A stretch of DNA of 64,000 nucleotides. It comes from Phyto melanocephala. Lineage: Eukaryota; Arthropoda; Insecta; Diptera; Rhinophoridae. Position numbers and translations under genes: made by a program. Below, piece after piece: positions 45,150-57,834 of this stretch. Under the pieces are notes generated by a model. The model did no database searches and was not told the DNA's origin. It saw only the letters and a list, made by a program, of their open reading frames with translations. Numbering within the stretch: position 1 is the stretch's first letter; each line of letters begins with the position of its first letter. Where the stretch lies: positions 115,627,833 through 115,691,832 of the forward strand of contig OW799233.1 in assembly GCA_941918925.1 (NCBI GenBank). Direction: 5' to 3'.

Positions 45150-46330
45150 AAATAACTATGAGTTGAAAAAAAAACACAAATTTAATAATAAAACAAATAA
45201 ACAAACCAAACAACGAAGGAATGAACAAATTGTTGTATACAAGCCAGATACCATCATAGTATACAAACAACTCAACTCGTTACATCGCTACTCAGTTTAG
45301 CTTCTAAACTAAATATTGGACGATAAATAACAAACACTACACTGCGTAGTACGATATGATGCGATGTGGTGGCATCGAGACAACCAAGAAATAGAAACAA
45401 AAGTGGTAAAGAGTTTATAAACATGGACATTGTTGCGCCATGGCGCTACCAAAATGTTTATTTGCAAATCATTGAAATACAAAAACAACAGTAATAGCTT
45501 TGAAAATTCTCTATCAATAATTTTGAAGTTAAAAACAATAACAATAGAACGCACGTACACGTATAAATAAACAAATTATTTACAGAATGTGTCGTGAGTT
45601 CTATTTGTCGATGGTTCTTTGGCTGGGCCAGTGGTGTCAAATGTAGGAAATTTTCCTTTTTTAATTTTAGTGTTAAGTGCTAAAATTTTAAGAATTGTGA
45701 TATTTGAAACATTGTAATCATAAATTATATTCTAAATTATTTACCTAGCAAAGTAAGTGAGTACCTTAGTTTAGTGCAATGTAATATAATTCGCAACCGC
45801 CAGACTGACAATATTCTGACTGGTCTGCCAGGGCATCCATTTATGATAATTGCTTCAATCTTTCTTAATTAAAAACACATACATCTAGGATCACCCTTTG
45901 TACCAAATACTAGAAGTACCAGGTACTTTCTTCTTGAATAATGAAGTTGTTAAACTCAACAATCCACAGCAACTCTATTACTTAAACTTGTTAGATCAAC
46001 TCATTTTTCATTCGTACAAAACAAAATATAAATAAAAATTAGTTGCTAATTAAAGAAACAAGGATTAAATTTTTAAAACAAAAACGTTTATTATCCGAGT
46101 AACTAAATACATAGAAAGCGATTATTTCTTTTAGAGATGGACTACTTTTAAATGTAGGCACTTCTTGTTTATGACAATTGGCTTTTACAATTTATTATGA
46201 ATAGACTCATACCTGGGCAACTTTTTAAATTGTTAACATAAATTATCAGTTCAGTTAGACAACTTTATCGGGCATCGGAAAAACCTCAACTTCGATAGAT
46301 GCCAATAGAATTTCAACATTTGCCTTTAGT
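45150..46330. other. AT-rich non-coding stretch
   Basis: No gene supported; the overlapping minus-strand frames at 45309-45640 are not recognised. Confidence 0.4.
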
Positions 46331-46339
46331 CATTTAATA

Positions 46340-46830
46340 AAATTACTGTTACATGTGTTTTCACAAATAACGATGGTCAGAATCTTACAGTCATCCGTGG
46401 GTGGTACTGCGATCTGCTTAATTACTTTTTCGTGTCTCAATTGGAACGTATTAGTACTGCAGGCATGTTGTTTCAGCAGGATGTTGCCTTATGTCGCATA
46501 TCACATGATACAATCAATTAACTGGGAGAGGCATATAACGAAAGAACGAGTAAAAGTTCGAGGCCTATGCAGATAAAGCTCTGATCCGTGTGAAAGTGAA
46601 GGGTTGGAGGGTTATTGTTTTTGGCAGACATAAAATCAAACAATTCATATATTTTTATAAAATTTTATAAAAACGCGTAGGCTGCGACTGATGCAGATAA
46701 ACCAGAAACAGTCGAGTACGTGGAAGTGAATATTCTACGAGTTATTGCAGGAATACTGCAATGGGTGTCCAAAAAAAGGTCCTCAAGTTTACGCCATGTA
46801 CGCACTTGCCACGACGATATATAACAACGT
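46340..46830 (+). pseudogene. Rosa-like mariner transposase C-terminal remnant
   Basis: Plus-strand translation gives VFTNNDGQNLTVIRGWYCDL, LNYFFVSQLERISTAGMLFQ, QDVALCRISHDTIN (second catalytic aspartate, 46468-46520) and, after a deletion, DADKPETVEYVEVNILRVIA with QWVSKKRSSSLRH (46695-46800). This is the usual order of rosa-type mariners from the RYR block to the C-terminus, with the third-aspartate block (normally SCDLTPLDFF) deleted. Partial and inactive. Confidence 0.65.
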
Positions 46831-46833
46831 AAG

Positions 46834-47466
46834 TTAGCCTAGATTTTAAATTTAATGTTATAAGATATTTTGCTTTATTTTTTCTGATGCCACATTTGAT
46901 TTTAAATTCTCATATGGTTTACTGTATTTTACTAGTGAAAATCTTTTATTTGATACCAATATTTTGGGGCTTGAATTTATACACAATTTCGTTTGCAATA
47001 ATTTGCAATACGTATGTAAGTTGCATAATTGTTTGATGATTATATATACATGTATGAATCAACAATTTAAAAAAATATAAAAAAAATTTTCAGCCGGGAT
47101 TTTAAAACAGCTTCGCTCTAAGCAGTACACCACGTTTGTATGGATGTGTTGTGAAAAAGCAAGTTAATCTTGGTTTTTCCTTATATCTCAGACGTTAATA
47201 AAACAATTTTTAAGATTTTCAATACCGATCTGCACCCAACTATTTCTGATATTAAAAGACCTCATACGGGTTTGGCTGAGCATAAAAAAACTGATCACAC
47301 ACAGACGGACAGATGGACATTACTAAATCGACTACCCCCAGTCACAAGCTTTTTGGAAAATATATATGTACTTTAGGGGGTCGATAACGAATATTGTAGA
47401 AATTTCACACGGAATGACAATCTATGTATACATAAACCCTTACACTCTCTGTGTAGGGCATAATAA
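46834..47466 (-). repeat. INE-1-like repeat, partial
   Basis: On this strand: TTTTATTTGATACCAATATT, GCCGGGATTTTAAAACAGC, CACACACAGACGGACAGATG, ACTTTAGGGGGTCG, TTTCACACGGAATGAC and CACTCTCTGTGTAGGGCATA at the end. It mixes blocks of variants A and B. The far end (family end ACTTGTT) is missing. Confidence 0.55.
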
Positions 47467-47479
47467 CCACTTGCGTAGC

Positions 47480-48590
47480 TACAATTGTTTTCTGGGGGTG
47501 CAAAAATTTAAAATACATATTTTCTGTGGGAGGGGGTTAGGTGTTGGAAAAATGTTAAACTAATTTCATTTTATATGTATATTAAATGTAATTAGTTAAT
47601 TTATTGAATTCAGGGGTGGGGGAAAAACAATTCTTGGAAGGAGGTTCATTGCAACCTCCAGAGTGGTCTAGTTACACCCATGATAAAACATTTGTTATAA
47701 TTTAAAAATAAATTAAACGATGAAGATTGAAGAATATTTTAAATGTAAAAAATATATTTGGAATGGCAAGAATTTTTAAATATTTTATCTAACTTTACTG
47801 GCTCGACTCTTTCAGTTAAGTTAGTCTCGTTGGCTTAACAATTTTTATTTAATGTTGCATTAACCAGAATGTACTGCGTATGTGTTTGAACATGTATTTA
47901 TTCAATCATTAAATAAAATTTAATTTTCTTGCTTTATTAAGACACACATACAAACATACATGCATAAAAATAAAACAAAAAAATTTTTCAATGTTTGCTT
48001 TATAAATATTATTTCTTATTTGTTTAAATGTTTTGTTGGCATTGCATTTGATAGACTGATGGCCAACAAAGTTGAATTTTTTTTTTGGGGGCTTTGTTGT
48101 TGTGTTTCTTCTAGTGTTATAGTTCATTCATTTCTTACTGTTTGTTATACACAGTAAAAGGTTATTTTCTTTTTAGTTGATAGTTATTTTATATAAACAT
48201 ACAACAAATTACAAATGTTCATACATTTGTACTTACTTACTTACCTACCAGTCGTAGAACAAATACACAAACGTAAATTTAACCAACAGCATTATGAAGA
48301 ATAAACAATAAAAGCAAAGAATTTTTATATAAACACACATACGTACATAAAGCTGCGGTTTGTGCGATAATATTTGTTATTTACTTGAACGGAAGGAAGG
48401 AAAAACAAAAAACGGAAATGCACATAAATTTATTTTCTCCATTTTATACAATATTTTTGTTATTTGTATTTGATTATTTGTCTATACATACACACTGACA
48501 GACATAATAAAACTACATACAATTACAAACACAATTACAGTTATTTGCTGGACAGTGAGTGATAAAAAAAGAAAGACTATTTAAAATTAT
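47480..48590. other. AT-rich non-coding stretch
   Basis: TACT repeat (48233-48247) and CATACATA-type repeats. No gene supported. Confidence 0.45.
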
Positions 48591-48595
48591 TACAG

Positions 48596-48864
48596 CTAAA
48601 CAAGAGCGGCAAGCGTTTTTTGGCTGTTCAAAGTTCTCATGGTCATACAATTTGTATGAAACAAAGCGAATTACCGCGGAGGCGGCACTTTGCAAGAGAA
48701 AAATCTAATTTTGATAAGGCGTTACGTATGGAAGTTGGCTGAAATTTAATGTCATTTTAGCTAATTTCAGATAATTTTTTTTAATTTCTATTTAGTAAAT
48801 TTTATTTAAATAAAACATAAGTAAATATTTTTGTCTATTAAACAATGTTGACGCTCTTGTTTAG
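48596..48864. mobile_element. AAACAAGAGCG-ended MITE, longer form
   Basis: Ends CTAAACAAGAGCG (48596-48608) and CGCTCTTGTTTAG (48852-48864) are exact mirror images and match the outer ends of the palindrome at 33887-34013. The interior is not palindromic. It may be a longer, ancestral member whose internal deletion and inversion produced the palindromic form. Confidence 0.6.
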
Positions 48865-48869
48865 GTTTG

Positions 48870-49285
48870 GCTGTGATGCAAATTCCTTTTTCCTATATCA
48901 GTTACACTTCGTCTCTTTTCTGTTCTCTCTTTTCTGTTCTTTAAACTAAGTCTACATTTTTAAAACAATGCGGTATTAGCTCGACTAGTCTATATACGCA
49001 TACAACGTATGCTTTATAATGGACAAGTTAAAAATCACCCAAATATATAAAGAAAATATAGTCGATTTAACATTGCGATGTCCTAGGGCATGACCATATA
49101 AACCAGTTTAGCATTATTTAGTATCAAGACTACTCCTTAACAATAACAATATGAGAACTGCAAACTTTAACTTATGTCACATAATCTCATTATAGAAACC
49201 TATATAAATAAAAATTACAAGTTTTTCGTAGGTAATTACATTACCTAAGCACACCTGCACCGATTTAGCAACAATTTTATATTAA
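48870..49285. other. AT-rich non-coding stretch
   Basis: Nothing recognised. Confidence 0.4.
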
Positions 49286-49286
49286 A

Positions 49287-49988
49287 CTAGCCAAACCCGG
49301 CGCGCGTTGCTACGCCCCTTAATGAATCGCAATGCATTCTAAATTTTAATTGAATATCAAGTGCAAAAACCTAAAAATTATTATTTTTTTTGCTATGGGC
49401 GTGGCATTGCCCACTTTTCTAATCACGAAATTGTAAAGTCATAAGAGCTCAATATGTGTGCAAAGTTTTAGAAGAATCGGACCAGTGCAAGTACCTCAAA
49501 ATTAAAATTGTTTTTGTGAGCGTGGCCCTGCCCACTTTTCTTATCACGAAATTGTAAAGTCATAACAGCTCAATATGTGTGCAAAGTTTCAGAATAATCG
49601 GTCTAGTGCAAGTACTTCAAAATAATACCTTTTTTTTATGGGCGTGGCACTTCCTACTTTTCTAATCACGAAATTATTTAGTCATGACAGCTCAATATGT
49701 GTGCAAAGTTTCAGAAAAATCGGTCCAGTGCAAGTACCTCAAAATTAAAACTTTTTTAGGGGCGTGGCCCCGCCCACTTTTCTTATCACGAAATTATTTA
49801 GTCATGACAGCTCGATATGTGTGCAAAGTTTCAGAAAAATCGGTCAAGTGCAAGTAGCTAAAACTGATAACTAATTTTTTATGGGCGTGGCCCCGCCTAC
49901 TTTTTTCATCCATAAACACTCCCCGGTATGTGTACAACAACTTGCCAAAGATTGAGCCCGATCGGTTTTACAGTTTCAGAGTCTATAG

Positions 49989-50019
<31 letters not shown>

Positions 50020-50040
50020 TTTCACTTTTATATATATAGA
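49287..50040 (-). mobile_element. Non-autonomous Helitron (copy C, opposite orientation to copy B)
   Basis: On the minus strand it begins TCTATATATATAAAAGTG (50040) and ends GTTTGGCTAG (49287), with host A and T on the expected sides. It has the same five-unit 121-bp interior as 44418-45140 (palindromes near 49397, 49517, 49640, 49758 and 49879). The AC repeat at 49992-50017 is part of the element. It lies 13 bases from the hAT at 50054. Confidence 0.88.
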
Positions 50041-50459
50041 TGTTTGTCATAACCAGTGATGCCAAAACCATTTAGCAAAAATGGCTAAAATTCTGGAAAA
50101 AATGGCTAGAAACTAGCTAAAAAAAGCTAAAAAATGGCTAAATGTTTTAAAAATGTTAATAAAAAAAATAAGAAAAATTTATTTTAAAAGAAAAATAATA
50201 AAATTTAAGACCGTTTGTAATATATTCAATATATCTTTGACTAGTTATAAAGTACAAAAATTGTTATAATGGCGTTAAAAGGACCAATTATCATCAGCAT
50301 CTAGCTCGCTATTATAGTCATTGTCATCTTAACTCTCTTGGGATCCTATCAATTTAAGATTATTATGTGGTACTTCATATTGATAACAGCATTTATCAAT
50401 CCTTTTTAAGCCGTATCTTAAAAAAGTACATAAAAAAATAAAATATTGGTCTTTCGAAA

Positions 50460-50640
50460 TAAACCAAACTCTCTTCAATCTTTATAAGTCAATATTGAAC
50501 ATGCCATACATGACATACAACTTGAGTTAGTGGAAAAAGGGCTCGAAAATTGGGTTCATCGAATTCGTTCCTGCAGAAGAAGTCGTGGAGGCCATTTGAA
50601 TGAGGTTTTATTTAGAACATAATTGTATCGATTGTACTTC
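50460..50640 (+). pseudogene. Mariner transposase C-terminus (rosa-like)
   Basis: From about 50497 to 50622 a 42-codon open stretch reads EHAIHDIQLELVEKGLENWV then HRIRSCRRSRGGHLNEVLFR T and a stop. The CRRSRGGHL motif is the hallmark C-terminus of rosa-type mariners. The rest of the transposase is absent; it sits inside the hAT element at 50054-52089. Confidence 0.7.
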
Positions 50641-51006
50641 ATTAGATAAAAAACTTTTGAATTCCCGTAACAATAAGTGTGTTTTTTAATGAAATCATAT
50701 CAGTCTTATTGAAAATCCTTTTACATTGCTAATGTATCCTTCTGCTGTTGTAGCTTAAAATTCACTGGATTAAAAGGTAAAGGCTTGGTCTTGATAATAT
50801 GTATATTCAGAGTGAACGGCTAAATCATATAATTTTACATTCATTTCACATTTACAATATTTAAAAAACTTTTTAACTTCTGTAATTTATTCTTTTAATT
50901 TTGGTTGGGATAACGATTCCTTCATAAACTTCTGGAAAAATTTTGTTTATTTTTCTTATTTTTTTTTTTTTTTATTTTTTTATTACATACACATGCTTGG
51001 TTGGTT

Positions 51007-51810
51007 TTTTTATACCCTTCACACAGTGAAAAAGGGTATATATAGGTTTGTCATTCCGTGTGAAATTTCTACAATTTTCATTCCCGACCCCATAAAGTAT
51101 ATATTTTCTGAAAGCTTATGAATAGGGAAGTCGATTAAGCCCTGTCAGTCTGTCAGTCTGTCCGTCTGACCGTCTGTCCGTCTGACCGTCTGTCCGTGTG
51201 TATGTTGAAATCCACTTTTTGAAGCCCCCCGACATAGGTTGGACCCGGGTTAGGTATTAAAATATCAGAAATATTCGGGAGTAGATCGGTAAATCAGAAA
51301 CATCGGTACATAAACAACTGAGATATGAGCAAAAACCCACGACCACCTCGATTTTTTTTCACAAAAACAACATTACAACAACAACATACATACATACAAA
51401 CGTGTATACTGGTTAGAGAAAACGTGGCATCGAATCCCAACTGAGCCAAAAAAAAATTTTTTTTAATTTTTTTAAAAATTTTTTTTTAATTTTTTTTTAT
51501 TTTTTTTTTTATTTTTTATTTAATATATTATTTATATTTTTATTATTATTATTTTTTTTAACTTTTTTTATTTTTTTTTTAATTTTTTTTTTTATTTTTT
51601 TTTTTGTTTTATATATGTATATTATATATATAATAATTTTTTTTTAATTTTTTTTTTTTCGTTTTTTTTTTTTTTCGTTTTTTTTACATACATACGTGTA
51701 CGTATTTCATATGGGATGAATGGTGATACAAGCAACTGTTATTGCATAACTACACGTTGTGAAGGGTATATAAGATTCGGCATGGCCGAATATAGCACTC
51801 TTACTTGTTT
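51007..51810 (+). mobile_element. Near-complete INE-1-like repeat (variant A), second copy
   Basis: Very similar to 27775-28584: TATACCCTTCACACAGTG, CCGACCCCATAAAGTATATA, an expanded GTCCGTCTGACC repeat (51155-51200), T-rich tract (51450-51685), GATTCGGCATGGCCGAATAT and CTCTTACTTGTTT. The high similarity of the two suggests relatively recent activity of this variant. Confidence 0.7.
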
Positions 51811-52099
51811 ACTGATTGATTGTTTGGTTGTTTATTTATGTACTATTTTAAAGAGGTTCCCATCGATGCAATTTTTAGTAGTTAAAAAACATTGTTTTAT
51901 AGAAGCTTTTTTCACTATTTAGGAAACGAAACAACACTTAAAGTAAAAAACAAAAAATGGCTTAAAAAAGGCTAAAAAATATCTAGGAATAGCTAAAAAA
52001 ACGGTTTATAGCTAAAAGCAGATTTTCCTAGCTAAGCGTGTTCAAAAATAGCTAAATCTAGCCATAAAATAGCTAAATTGGCAACACTGGGCATAATCC

Positions 52100-54830
52100 A
52101 ACTTGGATTTTTATTGAAAGGAAAATTACCCACGAAAACTTTTACGCCTACTTTGTTTAATTTATCTAAAATCTGAGAACAGCTGGACCGAACAAAATCA
52201 ACAGTTTTGCCTCATATCCAGAATACTGTAATAACTAAGGACATCGAAATGCGGCTGGTGTTAAAAAATTACTTGCGTAAATCAGCTTTCAATAAGCTGG
52301 AAAGCAACAATAGGCGTGGCACATTAAATATAATGAAAATATATTTTGTGAGATATGTAGAAAACTTTACGTGTTTTTCTTTTATCTTATTTCAACCATA
52401 AAGCGATACGATCTAAGCAAAGAAAGTGATTCACCCCACACAAAAAACTCAGTATTTAATTTATTTTAGGCACAATAAATGTTACCAATATTATTTTGAT
52501 TTTGTTGTTGATCGCAATGTTAGAGATTTTTATAAAAATTTTACAATTCATTCAAATAATTAGATTAGGATCAAATTATGGGGCGACGTATCTCCCATAC
52601 AAAGGAATGGTATATTTGTAGAACTTCAACTGTTAAAGGCTTTAATTTCTGTGTTATTGTCTTTGCTATCAATTAACTTTTTTTGGCGCAAAATAAAAAA
52701 GGATCAGAGAAGAGGACGTGGTGTCTTATTCGTACAATTTTTGAAAAACTGTAATCTCTAATTGGTTTAAGCTTAGTGTGGGCTACTTTTCGTAACAATT
52801 TCCTAATTATAACCACAAATAGTAGCGATCGGACAAGGAGGAGTGAATAAAATACTATTTATAATAAATATTGCTTAATGGTGGCGTATAATACCTCAAT
52901 CTTTTTCTTAATGAATAGTAAGCAATAACTTTGTTGGAACCGAAAAAGCAAACCGGGTTCTGCTAGCTCTCACTAAAAATCCATAACATCAAAAACTATT
53001 ACTGTATTTTGGCCTATAAAAATTATAAAAAATGCTGAATTTTGAAATAAGTAACTGATAAGGTAATCCAAAACTTTTATATCAGGGTTGTTAGCAAAAC
53101 CAGTAACAAAAAATGTTTATATTTTGCCAAGCTCTTCTTAAAATTTAAATCTTACAGATAATATTTATTATTTTTTTCTAGCTCGAGTTTATTTATTTTT
53201 AATTCTTAATTTTGTGTTTTTGATAATGAAAGAATTGCAAAACGAGCCGAGTGCTATGCATTTAGTGTTGGATGTAAATTAATTAAATTTTTGTAATCCA
53301 TAAAGACAAATTTTGAAAATTATCACAACATTTTAAAAATATTAAAAAATTCAAAATTTTATTAGCATACTTGAAACCAACCCAGAATCTAATTTTTAAA
53401 AACTGTATGTTAAGAAGTTTTCGATGCATTTTTATACTGTTTACTTCATTTTACTTGTACGCCAATTTGGTTTGTCACCCACTGTTAATTTATATAGTAT
53501 ATAAACACAAATATATACAGTATTATAACCATAAATTTATACATACTTTATTATTTAATTTTTTTCTTTCTTTCTATTTAATTTTTTTTTTTTCCTTTTA
53601 AATATGTCGCCATATTTGCTAGTTCATTAGTGTTGAGCCAGCAAAAAAAAAAAACAAAAAACAACAATACAAACACAAGAAAAATATTTCGTTCGTTTTG
53701 GATTTTTACTAATAATGAAACTAAGTATGTATGCATGTAGTGATACAAAATAGTATGTTTTCTTTTCTTTTTTTTTTTTTGTTAATAACTTATCAAACAT
53801 GACCTGATATTTTTAAGTTTATCAAAGAAAATAGAATGAACGTCTAACAAATTTTCTTTTAGTTTCCTTAGCTTTCACCTATAATTCTCTGCATAATCAA
53901 ACCAATTTTTCCTTATCATTTAGCTTCGATTGAAAATGTGTCTAGACAAATTGACGTTAGTTTGTAATACACTTTTTTAGTTGATTATTTAGATTGACTT
54001 AAATGGAAGTAGGGTGTTTTGTGTAGCAAATAAATTTAAATATTTCCAAATGAATTTGATTTATTGTTAAAATTCAAATTTATTTTATTTTCTTTTAACC
54101 TGTTGGTATTAACAAAAATGTGGTGGGAGTATTGAAATATTTTCGGCTGTATTCTGTGACACATATCGAAATTAATATATTATCTGCAAGTAGAGTTTTT
54201 CTTTCAAAAACTAGCGGCACATTTATTATGGGATTCAAAAGATTTTTAAGAAAAATCCCAATTAATAATTGAGAACCATTTGGTGATACTTGAAAAACTT
54301 TAAATTGAAAACATTGTTTTCGCTTTTGGAGTAAAGAAAATCCACTTTTTGTAACTCAACAGAAGCACATTTGTGTTTTGTAGGCTGATATCATAAGTCG
54401 GCCAGTGTGCAATAGGATAAATTTATTGAACGAAATATTTGATACTTGTTAACTAACAATCATGTTACTTTAATTTTACATTGTTAGTTCATTTTCTTTG
54501 ATGATGTGTAAAGTCACTTATATATCCCGGAAAACAGAAATAACTGAAAACTTAGGAGTCTACAATCCTTTTAATATTTCTTTTATATATGTATCAAACT
54601 ATTGTTGCCCATGTTTGTTACATTTTGATTTGTACCATTTTTTCTGTTCCAAAGTTTAAATTTTGCACCAACGATTGGCTAATTATGAGCCGATCTTCAA
54701 GAAAACTATATTTGCGTAAAACTTTTGGTTCAATTACTAAATCTTTCACATAAATGAAATATGTGACCGTTTATTAAATATCTATTGTAACTTTCTGTGA
54801 GGTAGAAATTTACAAAGAAAAAAAAACCAA
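52100..54830. other. AT-rich non-coding stretch
   Basis: No gene supported. The plus-strand frame 52207-52401 matches nothing I recognise. Poly-A and poly-T runs near 53640 and 53770. Confidence 0.45.
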
Positions 54831-54837
54831 CACCACA

Positions 54838-56209
54838 TATTTTTTATTTATTTATTTATTTGATATCCTGCATAACAAGATTAATACCTTAAAACAACAC
54901 AGGGTTACACATTGTTAAAATTAAAGAAAACTGTTTACATTTACTAGATATCATTATTGAGCGAATATAATATAATGAGCTGAGTATTAAGTACATTAAA
55001 AAAAAAAGAAAAAAAGGAGAAAACAACGAAAATACAATAAATAAAAAATTACACTTACAATTTTGTATTCAAGAAAGAAAAAAAGTCGTTAAGCAAAATG
55101 TTCAAAAATTGAAGTTTTAAAACCTGCAGCGTTGCTTATATTTCTGATTGTTGCTAGTAAATTGTTCCAGAGTCGAATAGCACAAACATAAAATTGCCAT
55201 TCTGATATAAGACTTCGATATCTGATGGGAATTAGATTCTTAGTGCGATTAGATCTGCCAAACTTTAGCCTTACAAATAAATATCCAGGCATTTTTGAAG
55301 TAATAATTTTATGGAGGAATAACACAATCTGTATTTTTAAAAGGTCATCAAATTTAACACCATATAGCTTCTTAGCATAGATCGATATACTATCAAATCT
55401 ACGACGCGAAAACACATATCTTGCGATATTATTAAATAATACATTTAATTTGCGTGTTGACTCTGCATCACAGCAGGAAATAATTTCACATCCATACAAT
55501 TAAATAGGCATTAGATAAGTTTTAGCAAGCAGTAGTCGTATCTTCACTGGTGTCCAATGTTGAGTTGACCAAAGGGTTCTTAAAGTAGAGGATGTCTTAC
55601 CACAGATATATATAACATGATCACTCCAAGTTAACGTACTATTGAATATTATGCCAAGGTTTTTTGCAGTTTCAACGATGCCAATCGGTTGGTTATTTTT
55701 ATAAATATTAGGCTGCATTATTACTTTACTAGTTCTCTTTCGTAGTATAATGCACTTTGATTTCCTAGGACTTAAACTGAGACCATTTGCTGTAGCCCAT
55801 ACAAAAACACGGTCTAAGTCGCTATTAAGTTTTGCTACACAGTCTTCTATTATGCTATCATTCCTGCTGCTTATGTATATTTTAGAGTGTAGCAGCTGCA
55901 CAGGTAGATCATTAGCATATATAGAAAATAATAGCGGGCCTAATATTGATCCATGCGGAACCCCTCTTTGTATAGGAAGAAATGATGACAATATATTATT
56001 GCTTTCAACACACTGCATGCGATCTTCAAGATAGGAGGAAACTAGTTTAATGGCAGTTGGTGAAAAGCTCATAAATTTATCAAGTTTCATTTTAAGAATA
56101 CTATGATCAACAGAATCAAACGCTTTTGAGTGGTCTAACAGAACTAGCATAGTTAAATGACCATCATCTATTTCACCTCTTAAATCCTCAGAAACATCGG
56201 TTAAATTCT
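54838..56209 (-). pseudogene. LINE reverse transcriptase remnant lacking the YADD box
   Basis: One minus-strand frame is open from 56209 to 55089 except for a single TAA at 55500. Blocks in order: DVSEDLRGEIDDGHLTMLVL, LDHSKAFDSVDHSILKMKL (first catalytic aspartate), RGVPHGSILGPLLFSIYAND, then LLHSKIYISSRNDS, where the F/YADD catalytic box should sit but about eight residues are missing. Next come NGLSLSPRKSKCIILRKR, KNLGIIFNSTLTWSDH and a C-terminal domain (YGCEIISCCD, IRLWNNLLATI). No RNase H. The 3' end carries AAAT repeats (54838-54864). The organisation fits Jockey-superfamily (CR1/L2-like) LINEs; it is 5'-truncated and catalytically dead. The plus-strand frame 55750-56034 is an antisense shadow. 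Confidence 0.8.
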
Positions 56210-56214
56210 AGGAA

Positions 56215-57140
56215 GATATTTGTATAGAGACAACATTAAGTCGTAGATCGATCGATAAAAAATATGATACTTTGCGCCATCTATATAAATAAATAAATTT
56301 CATTCTAAAATATTGTAGCCTTAAATGTTTACATAGGACTGACGGGCAAATTACAAAAGTAAGATTGAAACGAATATTTGTAAAAAAACAAAAATAACAA
56401 AAATTCATTTAACTACTCGAATTAATAATGGTTAGGACATAAATTAACAGTCAATTTGTATTACCTAGTAATTGGATACAGAAACGATATATGTTGTGTC
56501 AACCCTGAAGCAAATGTCGATAGTTGAACTGTATTCATTCACAATTGACTTTTTCGCCAGAACAATATATAAATTACATTCTACTTGTGCCCTAAGTAGG
56601 CATGTTAACATGTGATTGTCATTAAGTACCCACTGCTTCTCTGAGAACTTTAATATTAGGCAGTTCTTGCAAATATGGTAACATTGTTGAGAGAGAGGGG
56701 CTCTTAAAGTAAGAACACTTTAAAAAATGGGATTCTATTTCGTAACTCCATACGGACAGTTACTAATTTGTATAAAAACTAAGTTATGCAATTTTGTTCC
56801 ACTATTTAATGCTGAACAGAATTGCTTCAATTCCACTAATTGCTAAAAAAAAATATCCCAACTTTTAATGTAAGTATGGCAACACTGTTAAGAGACTAAG
56901 TATCTTCAAATAAGAGCATGAGAAAATCCCCTCTAATTAAAAATGGTTTTATTTCACGTTTGCTTTTCAAGTTGTACTTTGGTAACTTTCTTCAGATAAC
57001 GACACTCTTTCCTCTATGATTGTATGCGATTGATTTCCAATGTTCTTGATACTTATAACACATCTCTAGCTATTTATAGCTGTAAGTAAAGTACCCCATT
57101 CGATAGGACCAATTTCCGAATATGTTTTTGATTGTGTAGG
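56215..57140. other. AT-rich non-coding stretch
   Basis: Contains a weak direct repeat (TATGGTAACATTGTTGAGAG near 56675 and TATGGCAACACTGTTAAGAG near 56875). No gene supported. Confidence 0.45.
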
Positions 57141-57149
57141 GGTGTATCT

Positions 57150-57832
57150 ATGCAACGGCATCACAAGTGCTCAATTGTCTCTGGTCTGTCTGCATAATAC
57201 TTGCCTTTAACAGCGTCCCACAGAAAATAGTCCAACAGTGTCAAATCGCAGCTTTTTGGCAGCCATTTGACATCACCATTTCGACTAATTAAACGGCCAA
57301 CAAAAGTACACAATAAATTAATTGTTACATGAGATGTGTGCTAAGTTGCACAATCCTGTTCAAACCGAACATTGTTCACACCAATACCATGAAGAGTGGG
57401 CACAAAGAAATAGGTTATCATGGTGCGATAGATGTCTTCATTGACCGTAATGGCTGCACCATCTTCAATTTCAAGCAAATATGGGCCAATGATGCCACTC
57501 GTAATGGGTGCATTCTGTAAGACCACGTTTTGCTTCTTTGAGCCGCGAATACGGCAATTTTGCTTACTAACATACCCACCAAGATGAACATGAGCTTCAT
57601 CCGAAAAAGTGATTTTTTCCAATTGCAATTTCCGGCAAATTGTCTTTGTTTTGGAAAAAAATTTCCAACAAATCTAAACGTTGCTCAAGCGTAGGTCGAT
57701 TCATTTCATTCACCGGAGATGATAAACTGAACTTTGTGACAGAATGACAGATTCTAGATTTACGCCAGTTCAATTTAAACCGATATATTGCCCACCCTTT
57801 ATAACCAACTGACATTTTCATTTAAAGTGAGC
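57150..57832 (-). pseudogene. Rosa-like mariner transposase with catalytic domain largely readable
   Basis: The likely start is the methionine at 57704 (MNRPTLEQRLDLLEIF). An internal deletion then joins NLPE to LEKITFSDEAHVHLGGYV (first catalytic aspartate, about 57615-57560). The frame continues through NVVLQNAPITSGIIGPYLLE, NEDIYRTMITYFFVP and VRFEQDCATxHT (second aspartate) to ISRNGDVKWLPKSCDLTLLD (third aspartate, 57270-57230) and KGKYYADRPETIEHL. About 40 residues separate the last two aspartates, close to the DD41D spacing of rosa mariners. The right end AAAGGGTGGGCAATATATCG (reverse strand) lies just before the start; a left terminal repeat was not found. Confidence 0.75.
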
Positions 57833-57834
57833 TA

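Larger units (their letters stand above)
50054..52089. mobile_element. 2-kb hAT-superfamily element, decayed, with nested insertions
   Basis: Ends CAGTGATGCCAA (50054-50065) and TTGGCAACACTG (52078-52089) are near-perfect inverted repeats of the typical hAT form. Flanks GTCATAAC (50046-50053) and GGCATAAT (52090-52097) match 6 of 8, fitting an 8-bp duplication. Both subterminal regions are crowded with AAAATGGCTAAAA or AAAATAGCTAAAT motifs. A mariner C-terminus (50460-50640) and an INE-1-like copy (51007-51810) lie inside. No hAT transposase frame was recognised. Confidence 0.75.

Noticed and set aside
52207..52401. 64-codon plus-strand frame
   Set aside because: No motif, ordinary length for chance open frames, AT-driven composition.
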